Of a stretch of 64,000 nt of DNA, positions 52,786 through 63,510 are shown piece by piece. The stretch lies in contig JAIVFJ010000220.1 in assembly GCA_025765615.1 (NCBI GenBank), positions 1-64,000 of the forward strand. The letters are read 5' to 3'. The stretch comes from Zopfochytrium polystomum (taxonomy: Eukaryota; Chytridiomycota; Chytridiomycetes; Chytridiales; Chytridiaceae). The notes beneath the pieces are model-generated. The model was not told the DNA's origin. It saw nothing but the letters and a program-made list of their open reading frames with translations, and did not search any database. A program made the position numbers and the translations under genes. How positions within the stretch are numbered: the stretch's first letter is position 1; each line of letters begins with the position of its first letter.

Positions 52786-54452
52786 TGGCAGAGAACTCTG
52801 TCAGTTTCCAATATTTGTTAGGAGATTTTGTACACTGATAGGGCACTAGTAGTCAAATACATTAGAGAATTTTGATGAGACGTCTGCGGCTCATTCTCCT
52901 GATAATAGGAATTTTACGTGAAAATTTTGGAAATGAACTGCCTGTCAATTTTCACTCTTCCTAATCTGATTTACGCACTTTGCACACTGCAAACCAGTTT
53001 TACTGGTAAACAATCTGAAACAGATCACCACATACATAGCTTTGATATGATGAAATGGACTGTGGCATTTTCCAGCAGCTCCAGAAGTTGGAGAAGTCAT
53101 TCACAGCAAAACTTGCAAACTTATTGCTTATTGGTTCAAAAAAACTTTTGATCACACGAAGCTTGCAACTTATTCACCAAAATGTTTCACAAGCGCCTAT
53201 CTTCTTCAGCAGCGTCTCTAAAGAGGCTTCAAATGGGAAGGTATTTGAGTTTAGAAATTGCTTGTTTGCAAGTTATCTGGTTGCTCCAGCTTCTTTTGCT
53301 GCTGAAAATCACACAGTGCATTCAGGGTCACAATTGGTTTTTGAAAAATGATGCGCTATCAATCAGCTCCTGTTGAGGCATTTTCGTGCAAACTGCTCAA
53401 AGAGAGCAACTCAAGAGGGTCTGTCTATTCCCAGTGTTTTCCTATTTAATTGCTATTATCTGGGGACTGAGCTGCTGCAACTTCATAAAATTTTTTAGCA
53501 GCATATCACTCCACCAAATTCCTAATTGTGCTCAAAGTTTGGCATCAAAAGATTGAGAACTGGGACAGTTTTGTATATTGGGCTTCTGTGAAGGACGCTG
53601 GAACTTTTTGCATTTTTTTTTTTTTTTTTTCCCCCAACTGTACAATGGAATTAGAGCAGGAAGCTTGACAATTAGTCTGAATATTTAGTCTGCATAGTAG
53701 AAAATTTCTGAGTAAACTTAATAAGAAGCGCAGAGATTGGATATCTGTATCTGCTTCATGTCTGCAAGAAAACCAGGATAATGAGAAGCACATGTAAGGG
53801 GCTATCTGCTACCGCCTTTTTGGATGACAGCCTTAAATAGTCTGAGTATGTAGCCGTGGTTCTGAAAAATTAATTGTTTGGTGGGAAATGCCACATCAGA
53901 GTAATTTTTTTCGCAAAGGCCTCCAGAGGAAACAATGGCTGAAAGGCAAAAACAGTGGGTGGAAAGGAGGCTGCCCTCACCATAAGACCTTGTCAGTGAT
54001 CTGTCCTTCTTAATTCATTCCCAATTGTTGTTCCAATTTTTCCAATAATTGAACTGGCTCCCTCTTCTGCCAAGCAGATGATTATGGGTTGGTTACGCTC
54101 TCCCAGTGACTGTTATTACAGCTTGGGTGTTTGGCTTACAAGGATTCACATTCCAATCATTCTGCTTGGAATTTTTCTGGTTAATGTGCATTAGAGGAAA
54201 CTTGAAAGCCACCAAAACGTTCTGACGAGGTTTTGCTTGATTCTGCAGGCTGTGCCCTCCTAAAACCAGCCTGTTAAGCAACAGTGAACCTGTTGGGTTA
54301 GCCAAACCCCCAAGCCTTAGCTATTATAGCATGCATATCATCATTATATTTCAATTACTCACAGCAGAGTTTTCCTGCTCTCCAAGAAGGACTCTTGACA
54401 AACTGACAAACACACATGTCAATGAGTTCTGTATATACCGCCAACAGGACAT
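52786..54452. other. No gene; diverged LTR-B trace
   Basis: No gene was recognised. A T-run lies near 53612. The sequence at about 54315-54420 resembles a strongly diverged LTR-B segment (ATTATAGCATGCATATCATCA). Confidence 0.5.
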
Positions 54453-54525
54453 GGGGAATTAGCTCAAATGGTAGAGCGCTCGCTTAGCATGCGAGAGGCA
54501 CGGGGATCGATACCCCGATTCTCCA
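54453..54525 (+). tRNA. tRNA-Ala (AGC)
   Basis: Acceptor GGGGAAT/ATTCTCC, D-arm TAGCTCAAATGGTAGAGC, anticodon arm CTCGC TTAGCAT GCGAG (AGC), T-arm CGGGG ATCGATA CCCCG. No intron. Confidence 0.93.
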
Positions 54526-55152
54526 AAAAATGCGTAGCCAATTTCTGGGGTATGCCTCTCTGCCAGTGTGATGTTTTGAAGGCACAAAAGTTACTTGCTG
54601 CTTGGTCAGAGGATAGACCAAAGGACTGTGTTGGGTAGGGCTCAGCAGTCAGCCAGTTTTGACCCTGATCCTTATCCAAACTGGAATTTTTCTGCCTGAC
54701 TTTTGAGGAATCCGCCTGAAAACTTGCGGGGACCCTGTGGATCTCCATAGACAGAGGGCTCTTTTTCGGGAACCACAAGGGCAGACGCAGAGCGTTTTCC
54801 TGGATTGTCCGCCCCAAGTCTGTACTGCACAGCCTTAAGAATGAATGGCTTTTTCCCAAACCAATAGGGTTTAACACAGGTTGGGCTGGATTTGCAATTT
54901 GACTTGATTCAATTTGGGTTTCCACACTCAAATGACAATTTTTTGCAATATGCCAGACATTTGATTTGCCAAATTAGGCATTTTTAGGCGGAATCACCCC
55001 TAATAGGACAGACATTTGAAAAAATACTCATTAAAAAGCTTTGAATCAAACGCAAATGGCTGATTTTGGCAAACAATCATTTGATTTGTTTTGATTTGAT
55101 TTTTTGAATCAGACCCAAATCAGGCCTTTTTTTCATACAATTCAATTCATGT
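54526..55152. other. No gene seen
   Basis: AT-rich with repeated TTTGATTTG words. Nothing coding was recognised. Confidence 0.5.
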
Positions 55153-55566
55153 TGTAAACAGTCTACTCTGAGTGAGTGAGTGGAAGGAGTGAATGAAGTG
55201 GAGATGTGTGTTTGTGGGTAGTCCTTCTCCCCAACGTGGAGAGAAATGAGAAAAACTCTGTTATGAATTATGGATACATGATGATGATATACACGCTGTA
55301 ATAGTTGCTAGGCAAGTGTGACCAGCACAGGGTAAAATCCCTCTCCTATATTATCTGCTTGAGCAGAGGAGGAGGAAAACTGTTGACACCAGGTTTCTGT
55401 TCCACTTAATACTTGGAGTATTTGTCATCAGCGCAAGCCAGCGCCCAGATCTGCATTGGCGGTGGCTCGCTCTCCCATGGGCATCGTGAGAACGATAACT
55501 GACAGTCACAATAGGTTTGGGTCCGTCTTGTGCCTCTTGCTGCTAAAAAGTGAGTCCCGCCTAACG
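55153..55566 (-). mobile_element. Solo LTR-B, aged
   Basis: A 414-bp copy in antisense orientation, TGTAAACAGTC to CCTAACG (the terminal CA is mutated to CG). The flanks CATGT (55148-55152) and CATAT (55567-55571) look like a target duplication with one change. Confidence 0.88.
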
Positions 55567-56021
55567 CATATTAAACCCTACAAACCAAGCTGATGAGGTT
55601 GAAAGAGTTTCATAACCAGAGGTAAGGTTTACCACCAGTTTTACCAGGATTTTGCTGTTGTTTTTTTTTTCGGTTTCGAGACGGCAAGGGACGGCTTATA
55701 GCTTGCCTTATAACAGAGTGTATGGGGTATGTGTGCAGAGCAGAGTGCACAGCAAGCAACCATCTATTGTATGTTGCAATCAATGGTAATCGCTAAGGTT
55801 CCAAATCAACACACGACAGACGATAAATGATGCGACAAGGATAGGGCATTCCAGCATCAGTTTATGTGGTATCGCAGTACGTTATCGCGAAATTTATCAC
55901 ATATGGATAACGTATAATTAGTGTATCGCAGGGAATCGAACCTGGAACCGGATAACGATGGGCAGCTTTGTACCATAACAATACGACGTCAAATGTCATG
56001 AGAATGTGTTGATTTGAAACC
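55567..56021. other. No gene except a tRNA-like remnant
   Basis: Only a decayed tRNA-like element was recognised (55922-55995). Confidence 0.5.
55922..55995 (-). pseudogene. Decayed tRNA-like sequence
   Basis: The minus strand has a D-arm (TTGT TATGGT ACAA) and a B-box-like GGTTCGATTCC at the right spacing. The anticodon stem does not pair, the T-stem has mismatches, and the acceptor 5' half does not match GATACAC. Probably a dead tRNA; isotype not assigned. Confidence 0.4.
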
Positions 56022-58260
56022 TTAGTAATTGCCTTGACTGGGCTGTAGACAGAGTTGCCACCAGGGTGGTCTCATAAACAGGCCATGGCATGGCAGGAAC
56101 GACTGCAGGGGACAGGTGAAGAGTGTGCTCCTGTCTCTCAGCCCACCAGCTGTGCTGCTGGCCCAGTTGAGGGGGATACCCTTAGGTGTGGCAGAGGATT
56201 TGTGAGTGACTGCCAGGGACTCGAGACCAACTGAGGTATCCCAGATTCGGACTGCGTTGTCAAATCCACCAGACACTGCAAGTCGGCTATCAGGGCTGAA
56301 TGCAACGCAGATGACGCTTTTAGACTGTTCCCTCATCTCACGCAACTGCTGGCCATTGGACGCGTTCCAAATCCTGATTGCATCCCTCATGCTTCCAGTC
56401 ACAATCAACTGACCATCCAAACTGTAAGCAGCACAGCTGACATTCCCAGAGTGCCCTGCAACCCTCCAGATCCCAATGACGCCCTCATCTCTTGAAACAA
56501 CAAACTCCCCATCAGGGCTGAAAGCAGCAAAAGTGACGCTAGGGGATTGCTTGTCCAGCTTGAAAAGAATCTTTCCTTCCCCGGTCGACACATTCCAAAT
56601 CCTCACTGTGTTTTCATAGCCTCTGCTTACAACAAGCTTTTTGTCTGGGCTCAGCACAGCAAAGATGATATGGCCAGAGTGAACATCTAGATCACGTTCA
56701 TCTGTGCTGCTGGAGCCATCAGGAACAATGGCTGTTTCAACATTATTTGTGGGCAGCACAAGAGGGGCAACATTCTCTCTTTCCTGCCTTATCAACCACT
56801 CGCTGTTGCCAGTGGGGGCACTCCAAATCCTGACAGTCTTGTCATCACATGCAGACACAATGAGCTTCCCACTCGGACTAAACGCAGCAGAACAAACGTA
56901 ACCAGAGTGTTCAAACTTCCAAAGCTCCTGTCCAGCGGCAACACTCCAAATTCTTGCCGCTTTGTCGCCTCCTGAGAGAACAAGGCGTCCGTTGGAGTTG
57001 AAAGCAACAGACTGGATGCCTGAATGTCCTCCAAGCGTCCAGAGCGCCTGTCCTGTGGAAACGTTCCAGATTCTGACAGTATCATCCATACCTCCAGATG
57101 CGACAAGGGTCATCCGACTGCTTGGCACGCTCGTTATCAGGCTTCTTCTCAAGATCTTCCTCAGAGTCCTCGTCTGAATCATCCCACCCACCAGAATCTT
57201 TTCAGAGTCCTCTTCAGAGCCCTCATCACCTCGAGACTGGGCACCAGACCGCAACCCCTCATCCTTTGCGTTTTCAGAGATGTCAGTTACAGAGAGTGCA
57301 CTGAGCTGATGCAGCTCCTGGCCAGTGGAGGCGTTCCAAATCCTGACAGTCCCATCCGCACTCCCAGTCGCAATCAGCCTTCCGTCTGGACTGAACTCCA
57401 CTGAGTTTACGCCTTTGGAATGTCCCTCCAGGCCAGTCAACGTGCTCCAAATGCTGACAGTGGTGTCGTCAGCTCCTGATACAACTAGCTCGCCGTCAGG
57501 GCTGAACACAGCAGAGTTGACCTCGTTAGAGTGCCCTTCCAGCACACTGATGCAAGAGGGCCAGGATTGTGGCTGCCCTTTGACCAGGACAGGGCAGGCA
57601 ACGTGGGGAGGTGATTTCCCAGCAAATCTCTTGAAGAATACAGAGTTGTATGGGAAGAAGGGGATTGCTGTGAAGTAAACCTGCAGAGCTGACGCGTTCA
57701 GTGGAACGAGGAAGCGTTGTATGGTTCTTTTGATGTCTTCGAGAAGCAAAGAGAAGGAATGGTCCCCAGCAGCCGCACTGTCAGCCTGAGCTACAAAGCC
57801 TGAAGCTTTTTCATCGCTGGAATCACCAGGCTCAAAGATTTAAGAAGGCTTGAAGCCTCCAAATAGTGAAGACCGTGTTGTTCAAAAACGTACTGCAGTT
57901 TCTTGAGTAGTCCAGGTTCAGCTGCTGCAGTAGCCTATTCTCCTGTTTGCAGAGCACCAGCCGCAAAATTGACATCTGATATCATTGCCACTGAAGACTC
58001 ATGGCAGTGCTCTCAAAAGTGCTTCACTGCGTATGTCACATGCTCAGGTAATCTACTCTTCACTCTTTCCCCAAAGTCTGCAATCTCAGAATGGAAGTAT
58101 GAGAAAGGAAGCCCACACATATTGAACTTGAGATTTTCATTCAAAGCAGTCAAGCACAGCAAGGCCAGAGTAGTGCGCTGGGCTCTCCAGTCAATTTTGA
58201 GTGACTTGTGCTTTGACCTTGCTGGATCCATCAGGTAGTCTTTGACAGACTTGTGGAAAA
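56022..58260 (-). pseudogene. NACHT-WD40 type STAND/NLR protein, C-terminal part
   Basis: This is the C-terminal part of a fungal STAND (NLR-like) protein. First is the conserved helical linker of fungal NACHT-WD40 proteins (IFHKSVKDYL, DPARSKHKSLKID, LALLCLTALNENLKFNMCGL, near 58050-58250), then LLKKLQYVFEQHGLHYLEAS (near 57870), then ALQVYFTAIPFFPYNS leading into WD40 repeats. The repeats end in VRIW-type dipeptides (VRIWNASTG, VRIWNVSTG, VRIWSAPTG, VRIWDTSVG), about nine in all, in one open frame 57749-56022. The N-terminal effector and NACHT NTPase are absent: recognisable sequence stops near 58265. The linker carries a TGA where Trp is usual (near 58013) and two frame changes. Such proteins act in non-self recognition in fungi. 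Here it is probably inactive. Confidence 0.8.
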
Positions 58261-58429
58261 TTCTAATCTTCCTAGTTTTGAGTGGGGGGGTTGAGGAGCA
58301 TCAGCCCCCCCAGAGGGGTCCCTGCCCCCTGACTCGAAAACAATTTTCCCTTATCCTTCTACATGGCCTGCCACTGCATTCATTGTGAACTGCCACACTC
58401 TTCAGTATCTTCTTTTTTTCTACTTTCTT

Positions 58430-58470
58430 TTTGGGGAAGGATTGCTTATAAGTCAACAGGCATCCCCTAG
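58430..58470 (+). repeat. Helitron-like 3' terminus
   Basis: GCTTATAAGTCAAC and GGCATCCCCTAG followed by T match, over about 38 bp, the end of the Helitron fragment at 19351-19390 (minus strand). Both copies end in CTAG followed by T and are preceded by a T-rich run, as expected of a Helitron 3' end. GGGGA and TCCCC could form a terminal hairpin here. Confidence 0.6.
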
Positions 58471-58946
58471 TTATTTGTATATTTTTTCATGTCCCGCACT
58501 GTATTTTTATTTGTTAAAAACATTTATGTAAAAGGGAATGAGAAGCTCTGTCTGTCGTCCAGTGCTTGTCCAAATAGTGGCCAGTCAGATAGACAAACAA
58601 CTAGAATTGAAAGGTTGAACCAATCAATATGACTGCTCAAGAATACTGCATAAATTCTGTGCAAATCTGGAAGGTTGGCTAGTCATGCTACTAACTTGAA
58701 CATTTCTTTCTCCAAAGTTTTTGTTAAATTTCCTTTGTTTTCTTTTTCCCCATTTTGGTCTGTTTTGTCCCGCAAAAGACTGGCCAAGGCCGCCTGTCAT
58801 GCCGTTTGTTGTCTTCGAGGGGCACACAGCCAATGACTGAATGTGTTATAGAAATATCAAAAAAGAAAGAAGAAGAAAAAGCGAGAAGGCGTTGCGCATC
58901 AACCAACTTCCTCGCAGTTTATTGCATTTACTTCGCTCATCTTTCA
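58471..58946. other. No gene seen
   Basis: Short unsupported frames only; this includes the 3' flank of the ankyrin gene. Confidence 0.5.
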
Positions 58947-59795
58947 TCAATGTTTTGCGCCAAGCGCGTTCAAAAGCCCCACAACCTCCGCTCTCCCCGC
59001 GGCCCTCGCCCTTCCCAGTGGTGTCGCGCCGTCCGCGTCAAGGGCGTCCACGTGCATGCCGCACACGGAGACAAGGTAGTCAACCACTCGTGCGCTTCCG
59101 CACTCGGCGGCGTAGTGGAGAATGGGCCCGCGGGCGAACGGATGAAAGAGCGACGCGGTCTCCCAGTTGTCGTCATCCGCGGTCGCTGCGACTCCGCACT
59201 CGCCGACCAGAAGCTCCAAGAACCACCGGCTGTCGCCGGCAGCCGCGTGGTACAGCAGGCCGGGTTCGGCGGGGTCTGCGCCGTTTGCGAGGAGCACCCG
59301 AGCAATGTCCGGGGGGTCGGCGGGGGTCTCGGGGCCGGCGGTGGGGGCGGTGGAAGTACGCGAGAAGAGCGATACTCGTGCGACGCGGGCAAACGGACTG
59401 GTGCAGTTGATCTCCGGGCAGTTGTTTGGGTCGACGTGGCGGTCTTCGAGGAGGAAGCGGATGAGCGGCAGGTCGCGGTAGTACACGGCCCAGCTAAGGC
59501 TGCCACCCAGCACGTCGAAGTCTGCGGTGCCAAAGCTGGCGGGGCAGAGTGGGTAGGCAGCAACGAGGCGATAGGCGTCGACGCCGGCGTTTAGGGCGGC
59601 GCACTCGACATCCCTCGAGATTACGGCGCGGCCGCGCTTGAGGATGAGGGCGACGGCGGCGGGGTTGTTGCACTGGAGGGCCTCCGCGAGGAGTGCGGTG
59701 TCGTCGTCGACGCCGTCCTTGCCGTCGTCCTGGTCCAGGCGGGTGGCAAGCGCCTTGAGGTCGCCGCGCCGAATGAGTTCGGCCTTGCTTTCCAT
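58947..59795 (-). CDS. Ankyrin-repeat protein
   Basis: A 282-aa intron-less frame, ATG at 59795 and stop at 58947. Ankyrin-type helices are visible along the length: LAEALQCNNPAAVALILKRG (near residues 35-55), LSWAVYYRDLPLIRFLLED (about 100-118), ARVLLANGADP (about 163-175), LYHAAAGDSRWFLELLVGE (about 180-198), ILHYAAECGSARVVDYLVS (about 224-242) and GATPLGRARAAGRAEVVGLL (about 254-273). These give five to six repeats with degenerate first units. Ankyrin proteins mediate protein-protein contacts; no catalytic domain is present and the partner is unknown. Strong GC-rich codon use matches the 5.5-18-kb genes and contrasts with the repeat-rich neighbourhood, arguing for a live host gene. Confidence 0.85.
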   Translation of the reverse strand: MESKAELIRRGDLKALATRLDQDDGKDGVDDDTALLAEALQCNNPAAVALILKRGRAVISRDVECAALNAGVDAYRLVAAYPLCPASFGTADFDVLGGSLSWAVYYRDLPLIRFLLEDRHVDPNNCPEINCTSPFARVARVSLFSRTSTAPTAGPETPADPPDIARVLLANGADPAEPGLLYHAAAGDSRWFLELLVGECGVAATADDDNWETASLFHPFARGPILHYAAECGSARVVDYLVSVCGMHVDALDADGATPLGRARAAGRAEVVGLLNALGAKH

Positions 59796-60161
59796 CAGGT
59801 TGGTTACAGGAATTCGAGCGGCCTGTAGAAATTTTATGTCCCTTGAGGAGGTAGGGTGGTCGTTCTCACCGTTGCCAAAGGTTATGAGAACAAGGGACGA
59901 ATCTAAATTCCATCCAAGTTACGTGGAGAGATGGTAAATATCAACGATGATTGCGAGATCAATTGGGGAAAGGTCGAGAACCGACGATCAACGAAGGTAA
60001 GTGTCAGTTTGGAAGAATCGATTGGCTTCAATAAAAGAGATCGAGAGGCGACAAAGCGTGCGATGTCTAAGGCAGATGGATCAAGACGCAACAAAGCGAT
60101 GCGTACAGAATCGCCAGAGTTGAGATCGATGGTGCACAGATGGAATGGTCACAGGGATTGT
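59796..60161. other. Upstream region of ankyrin gene; possible small plus-strand exon
   Basis: An ATG at 59931 opens a frame (MVNINDDCEINWGKVENRRS) that meets a canonical donor AAG|GTAAGT at 59996/59997. It could be the first exon of a divergent gene, interrupted downstream by the Harbinger element at 60165. No homology was recognised. Confidence 0.3.
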
Positions 60162-60474
60162 TTAGGGCCTGTTTGGCTGCGGGACGGTTTTTCACAGAAG
60201 CGCCAGAAATTTTTCCACAGGTGCCAGGCTGGCAACAACGATGACTGTTGCAACAAAATTGACAGTTCCAATTGGCGTTTGGCAAAACGAAAAACAGCAG
60301 ACAACACAAACAACACCATCACTCGCTGCCGCCACTTCTGCCGGCCACTGTCTCAGCCTCCTGCTCTGGTATGACACTACCTCCGATCCACAACGTTGAA
60401 TTTTCATCTCCTATGTTCCGCTGATGGTCCTTTCTATTTACCTTGCTGCTGCATACGTTTGACTGTCAACCCTC

Positions 60475-61894
60475 GTGGCAGTCAGCACAATCATCAGAGC
60501 AGCATCATCCAATAAGACGGATCTACGTAGGATGGATCTACAGATCCCCACACACAGGAAGCGGATCGTGGCAGCAGCTGGTGCTATGATGATCTTTGAT
60601 GCAGTGGCATCATACTGGGAAACTCTTGTCGAGAGCTTTCTTACCAAAGTGCCGATGCGAACAGCTGGTCTACCTGGCGAAGTGTATGTTCAGAATATTC
60701 TGAGCAGTCCCAACCTGCGTCTTGTGCTTGAGATTGTGCGCATGCCCCGGTCTGTTTTCTTGCGGTTTGCACAGATCCTTATGAGCAAGTGCCGTCTCAA
60801 GGGCTCGCGGCAAGCTTCTGTGGAGCACAAGCTATTCGTGTTTCTGTACATTGTTGGAGGTGGCAAGTCAAGTCGTGATGCCCAGGAGACTTTCCAGCAT
60901 TCTGGAGAGACAGTCCATCGATATTTCCATGAGGTTCTCCGATCGTGCAGAAGGTTTGCAATGCTTCCAATGGTTATTCAACCACCTTCTGAAGAGATCG
61001 AGTTCCCGCGAGAGAGGAAACGTGATCGGCGATTCTTCCCCTACTTTAAGGACTGTATTGGAGCAATTGATGGCACGCACATTCCTGCACACGTACCAAC
61101 CACTACACACGGCCCATTTCGAAATCGGAAGGGATTTTTGAGCCAGAATGTCCTGTTGGCATGTACACTGGACAGCTGCTTGTTTCAGTTTGTTTTCCCA
61201 GGGTACGAAGGAAGTGCTGCTGACACAACAGTGCTCCGGAAGGCGCGGGAATCCGCGTTGTTTCCGTCTGTGCCAGGTAAATTCTTTCTAGCAGATGCTG
61301 GCTATCCACTGTCAATGGATGCACTTGTTCCATATCGGGGTGTCCGCTACCACTTGAAGGAATGGGGATCAGCAAATGTCGAGTGAGTAGTTGCTTCATG
61401 TTGTACTTTCTTTATTAAGTCCGGTCTCTCGTAGACCAGATGATCCAAAGGAGCTTTTCAACCTTCGGCACTCGCAGCTACGGAATGCCATTGAGCGAGC
61501 TATCGGCATACTGAAGGGCCGCTTTCGAATTTTGCAGTCGCCACCTCAGTACGATTTTGAGAAAGTCCAAGTTCCCTTGGTTACTGTTACGTGCACCCTA
61601 CACAATTTCAACAATCAATCGGCTGAGAGAAGATGATGACAATATTGCAGAATATTTGGCCGAGTTCCGCGATCGTCAGGTGCAGGAGGAATTGCAACAA
61701 AAACGGAACCGACGTCGTGAGCAGCGTGCTCGTGAGGCAGCAGCCGCAAATGAGGAAGCTAGAACCGGTTATTTAGCCGGTACCGTGAGGCTGCTGAATT
61801 TCGGGACAAGCTCGCAGAGAAGATGTGGGAGGACTATCAAACACGTCGAAAAGGCCATCGTCTGATTGACAGACGGGAGCTGATGTCTCAATGA
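60475..61894 (+). pseudogene. PIF/Harbinger DDE transposase, frame-disrupted
   Basis: The nuclease of the element, related to HARBI1 and the DDE_Tnp_4 family. Exon 1 (60475-61382) holds the helical N-terminus (FLRFAQILMSKC, FLYIVGGGKSSRDAQETFQ) and the catalytic core: IGAIDGTHI (first D), FRNRKGFLSQNVLLAC, YEGSAADTTVL (second D), FFLADAGYPL. Intron 61383-61434 (GTGAGT..TAG, 52 bp) rejoins it in frame to PDDPKELFN and HSQLRNAIERAIGILKGRF (acidic residue after the RNAIE motif). The C-terminal tail changes frame twice (near 61610 and 61780) before KMWEDYQTRRKGHRLI, ending at about 61894. Either these are 1-nt decays or the assembly has small errors. The start may be 60475 or the ATG at 60532. 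Confidence 0.82.
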
Positions 61895-61940
61895 AAACTC
61901 GGGTTTATTTGATATTTTTGGGCCATTGGGTGTCTAGACA

Positions 61941-63243
61941 CTAATTAGCTGACTGGTTGAGCTCGCTCAACAGCCATGTAAGGCGAATAGAATGGTGAAT
62001 ATTGTTGAAGAGGCGGGCTTTACAAGCATCACCCATAAGTAAAATAGAACCGCTAAGAAGCAGATTTTGGTCAACAGTGGCTGGGTCCTCATCAGCAAGG
62101 GTATTGAGGCTTCGAACTGCCATGACGCACTCATCATTGTCGGACAAAGCGAAGGTCGGCACAACCGGCTTTTCCATTCCAAGTGCGGCAACAAGTGAAG
62201 ATATACCCGCCTTAATGCCGTCGTTGATCACGTTGCTCGCTCGAACAACTGCTGATCTCTCCCGCACACGGATCGACTGCTGTCTCCCCTGCTCATCTGG
62301 CTCGCCAACAAAAGTATCGCTTTTGCTTGATGTTTTGGGCTTAGCATTGGTATCGGGAGAGTCTTCACGTCTTGGTGTGTATTTACCTGTTGCTCTGGTT
62401 CCTGTAAATCTCCGTTAACGGTTGACAAAGGTGAAGCTAACACCAACCCAAATCATACCTCCAACTAGACCATCTACAGTGTCATAGAACGGGAACTTCA
62501 GCTTTTTGAAACGCCTGCGGTTTCTCCCTGCCTTTCCAGATAGTGTTACAGATAATCAACAGTAAGAGCAAGCAAGACTAGCTACCTTGATCCATTCCTC
62601 CCAAACGACTTTGGTGGGCTGGACCAACATCCTTTCACATCATCCCATCCCCAGCCGGATCCACCATCGCTACTTCGCAATTTTTTCAATGTATCGAAGT
62701 CTGATGTGATCTGAGTGTTGAGTCAAACAGGCTGGTAGGGCATTTTCACACTCAACCTACTCTGTTCCACTTGCTGATTAGCTGCTTCACAGACGCATTC
62801 TGCCCACTTCCCTTGTTGAACGACGATTGCACAATTGTCCACTCGGATTTCTTCAGGTTGTTGTCAGCAGTACGGTTTGGAAGCTGATTATACGCCTCTA
62901 CAAGGGCGGATTCAAGATCGAGAGTCCACTTGAAGCGATCAGACTTGCTGGCAACCCCACTTCCAGAACTGGAATCGCTGTTGGAGTCACTGTCGGAGCT
63001 GCTGCTGCACTCTTCACTGCTGCTGCTGAGGCTTTGGGAGCAATCTCTTGAGGCTGTGGTACTGCTTGCAGCTGATGATGTTCCAACTGATGAGGCCTCA
63101 GGGATCCCAACAGCTGCTCGCCCTCCATTTTCCTCGGCCTGCGCTGCCTTCAGTGGGTTGACTCGTAGGCGCTTTCGGGTGTGCGAGCTGCTGCTCTTCT
63201 TCTTTGACTTCTTTGACTTGGAGGGTTTGCCTGATTTGCCCAT
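61941..63243 (-). pseudogene. Myb/SANT-like protein of the Harbinger element
   Basis: The second protein of PIF/Harbinger elements, a DNA-binding partner that brings the transposase to the element ends. The likely ATG is 63243 (MGKSGKPSKSKKSKKKSSSS, a basic nuclear-localisation-like start). A Ser-rich acidic stretch is followed by the trihelix-like domain (FKWTLDLESALVEAYNQLP, then SEWTIVQSSFNKGSG and LISKWNR). Intron 62712-62761 (GTAGGT..CAG) leads into FDTLKKLRSSDGGSGWGWDD, a hallmark of this family. Just after it a 1-nt slip (GTGAAAGG, near 62640) changes frame to VQPTKVVWEEWIK. Another donor GTAGCT precedes the last exon, ending SELNQSAN with the stop at 61941-61943. Confidence 0.75.
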
Positions 63244-63510
63244 TTTTTGTCGAAGTCCAAACTTGCGGAAACGAAAAACAGGGGAGAGGCTGTTTTGCAT
63301 TTTCACAGGTTTTCATAGTAGCGAAAACTTTTTTTTTCTTGGGTTTTTTGGCCACCAAACAGGCCGCACCACAAAAAAGGGAACAACAAAATTGCTTGTG
63401 GACAGCCAAACACCCACCTCCACAAGTTTGGGAAACACATGTCAGTCAACTTTTTTCAATTAGTGAAAACAAAAATTCGTGAAAATCGGCTGGCGCCAAA
63501 CAGTCCCTTA

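Larger units (their letters stand above)
60165..63507 (+). mobile_element. PIF/Harbinger DNA transposon with TTA duplications
   Basis: A 3343-bp element. The left end is GGGCCTGTTTGGC and the right end, read inward, GGGACTGTTTGGC; the rest of the terminal repeat is imperfect. TTA flanks both sides (60162-60164 and 63508-63510), the 3-bp target duplication of this superfamily. Inside are the two genes expected of autonomous PIF/Harbinger elements, a DDE transposase (plus) and a Myb/SANT-like protein (minus), convergent with about 50 bp between their ends. Confidence 0.9.
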
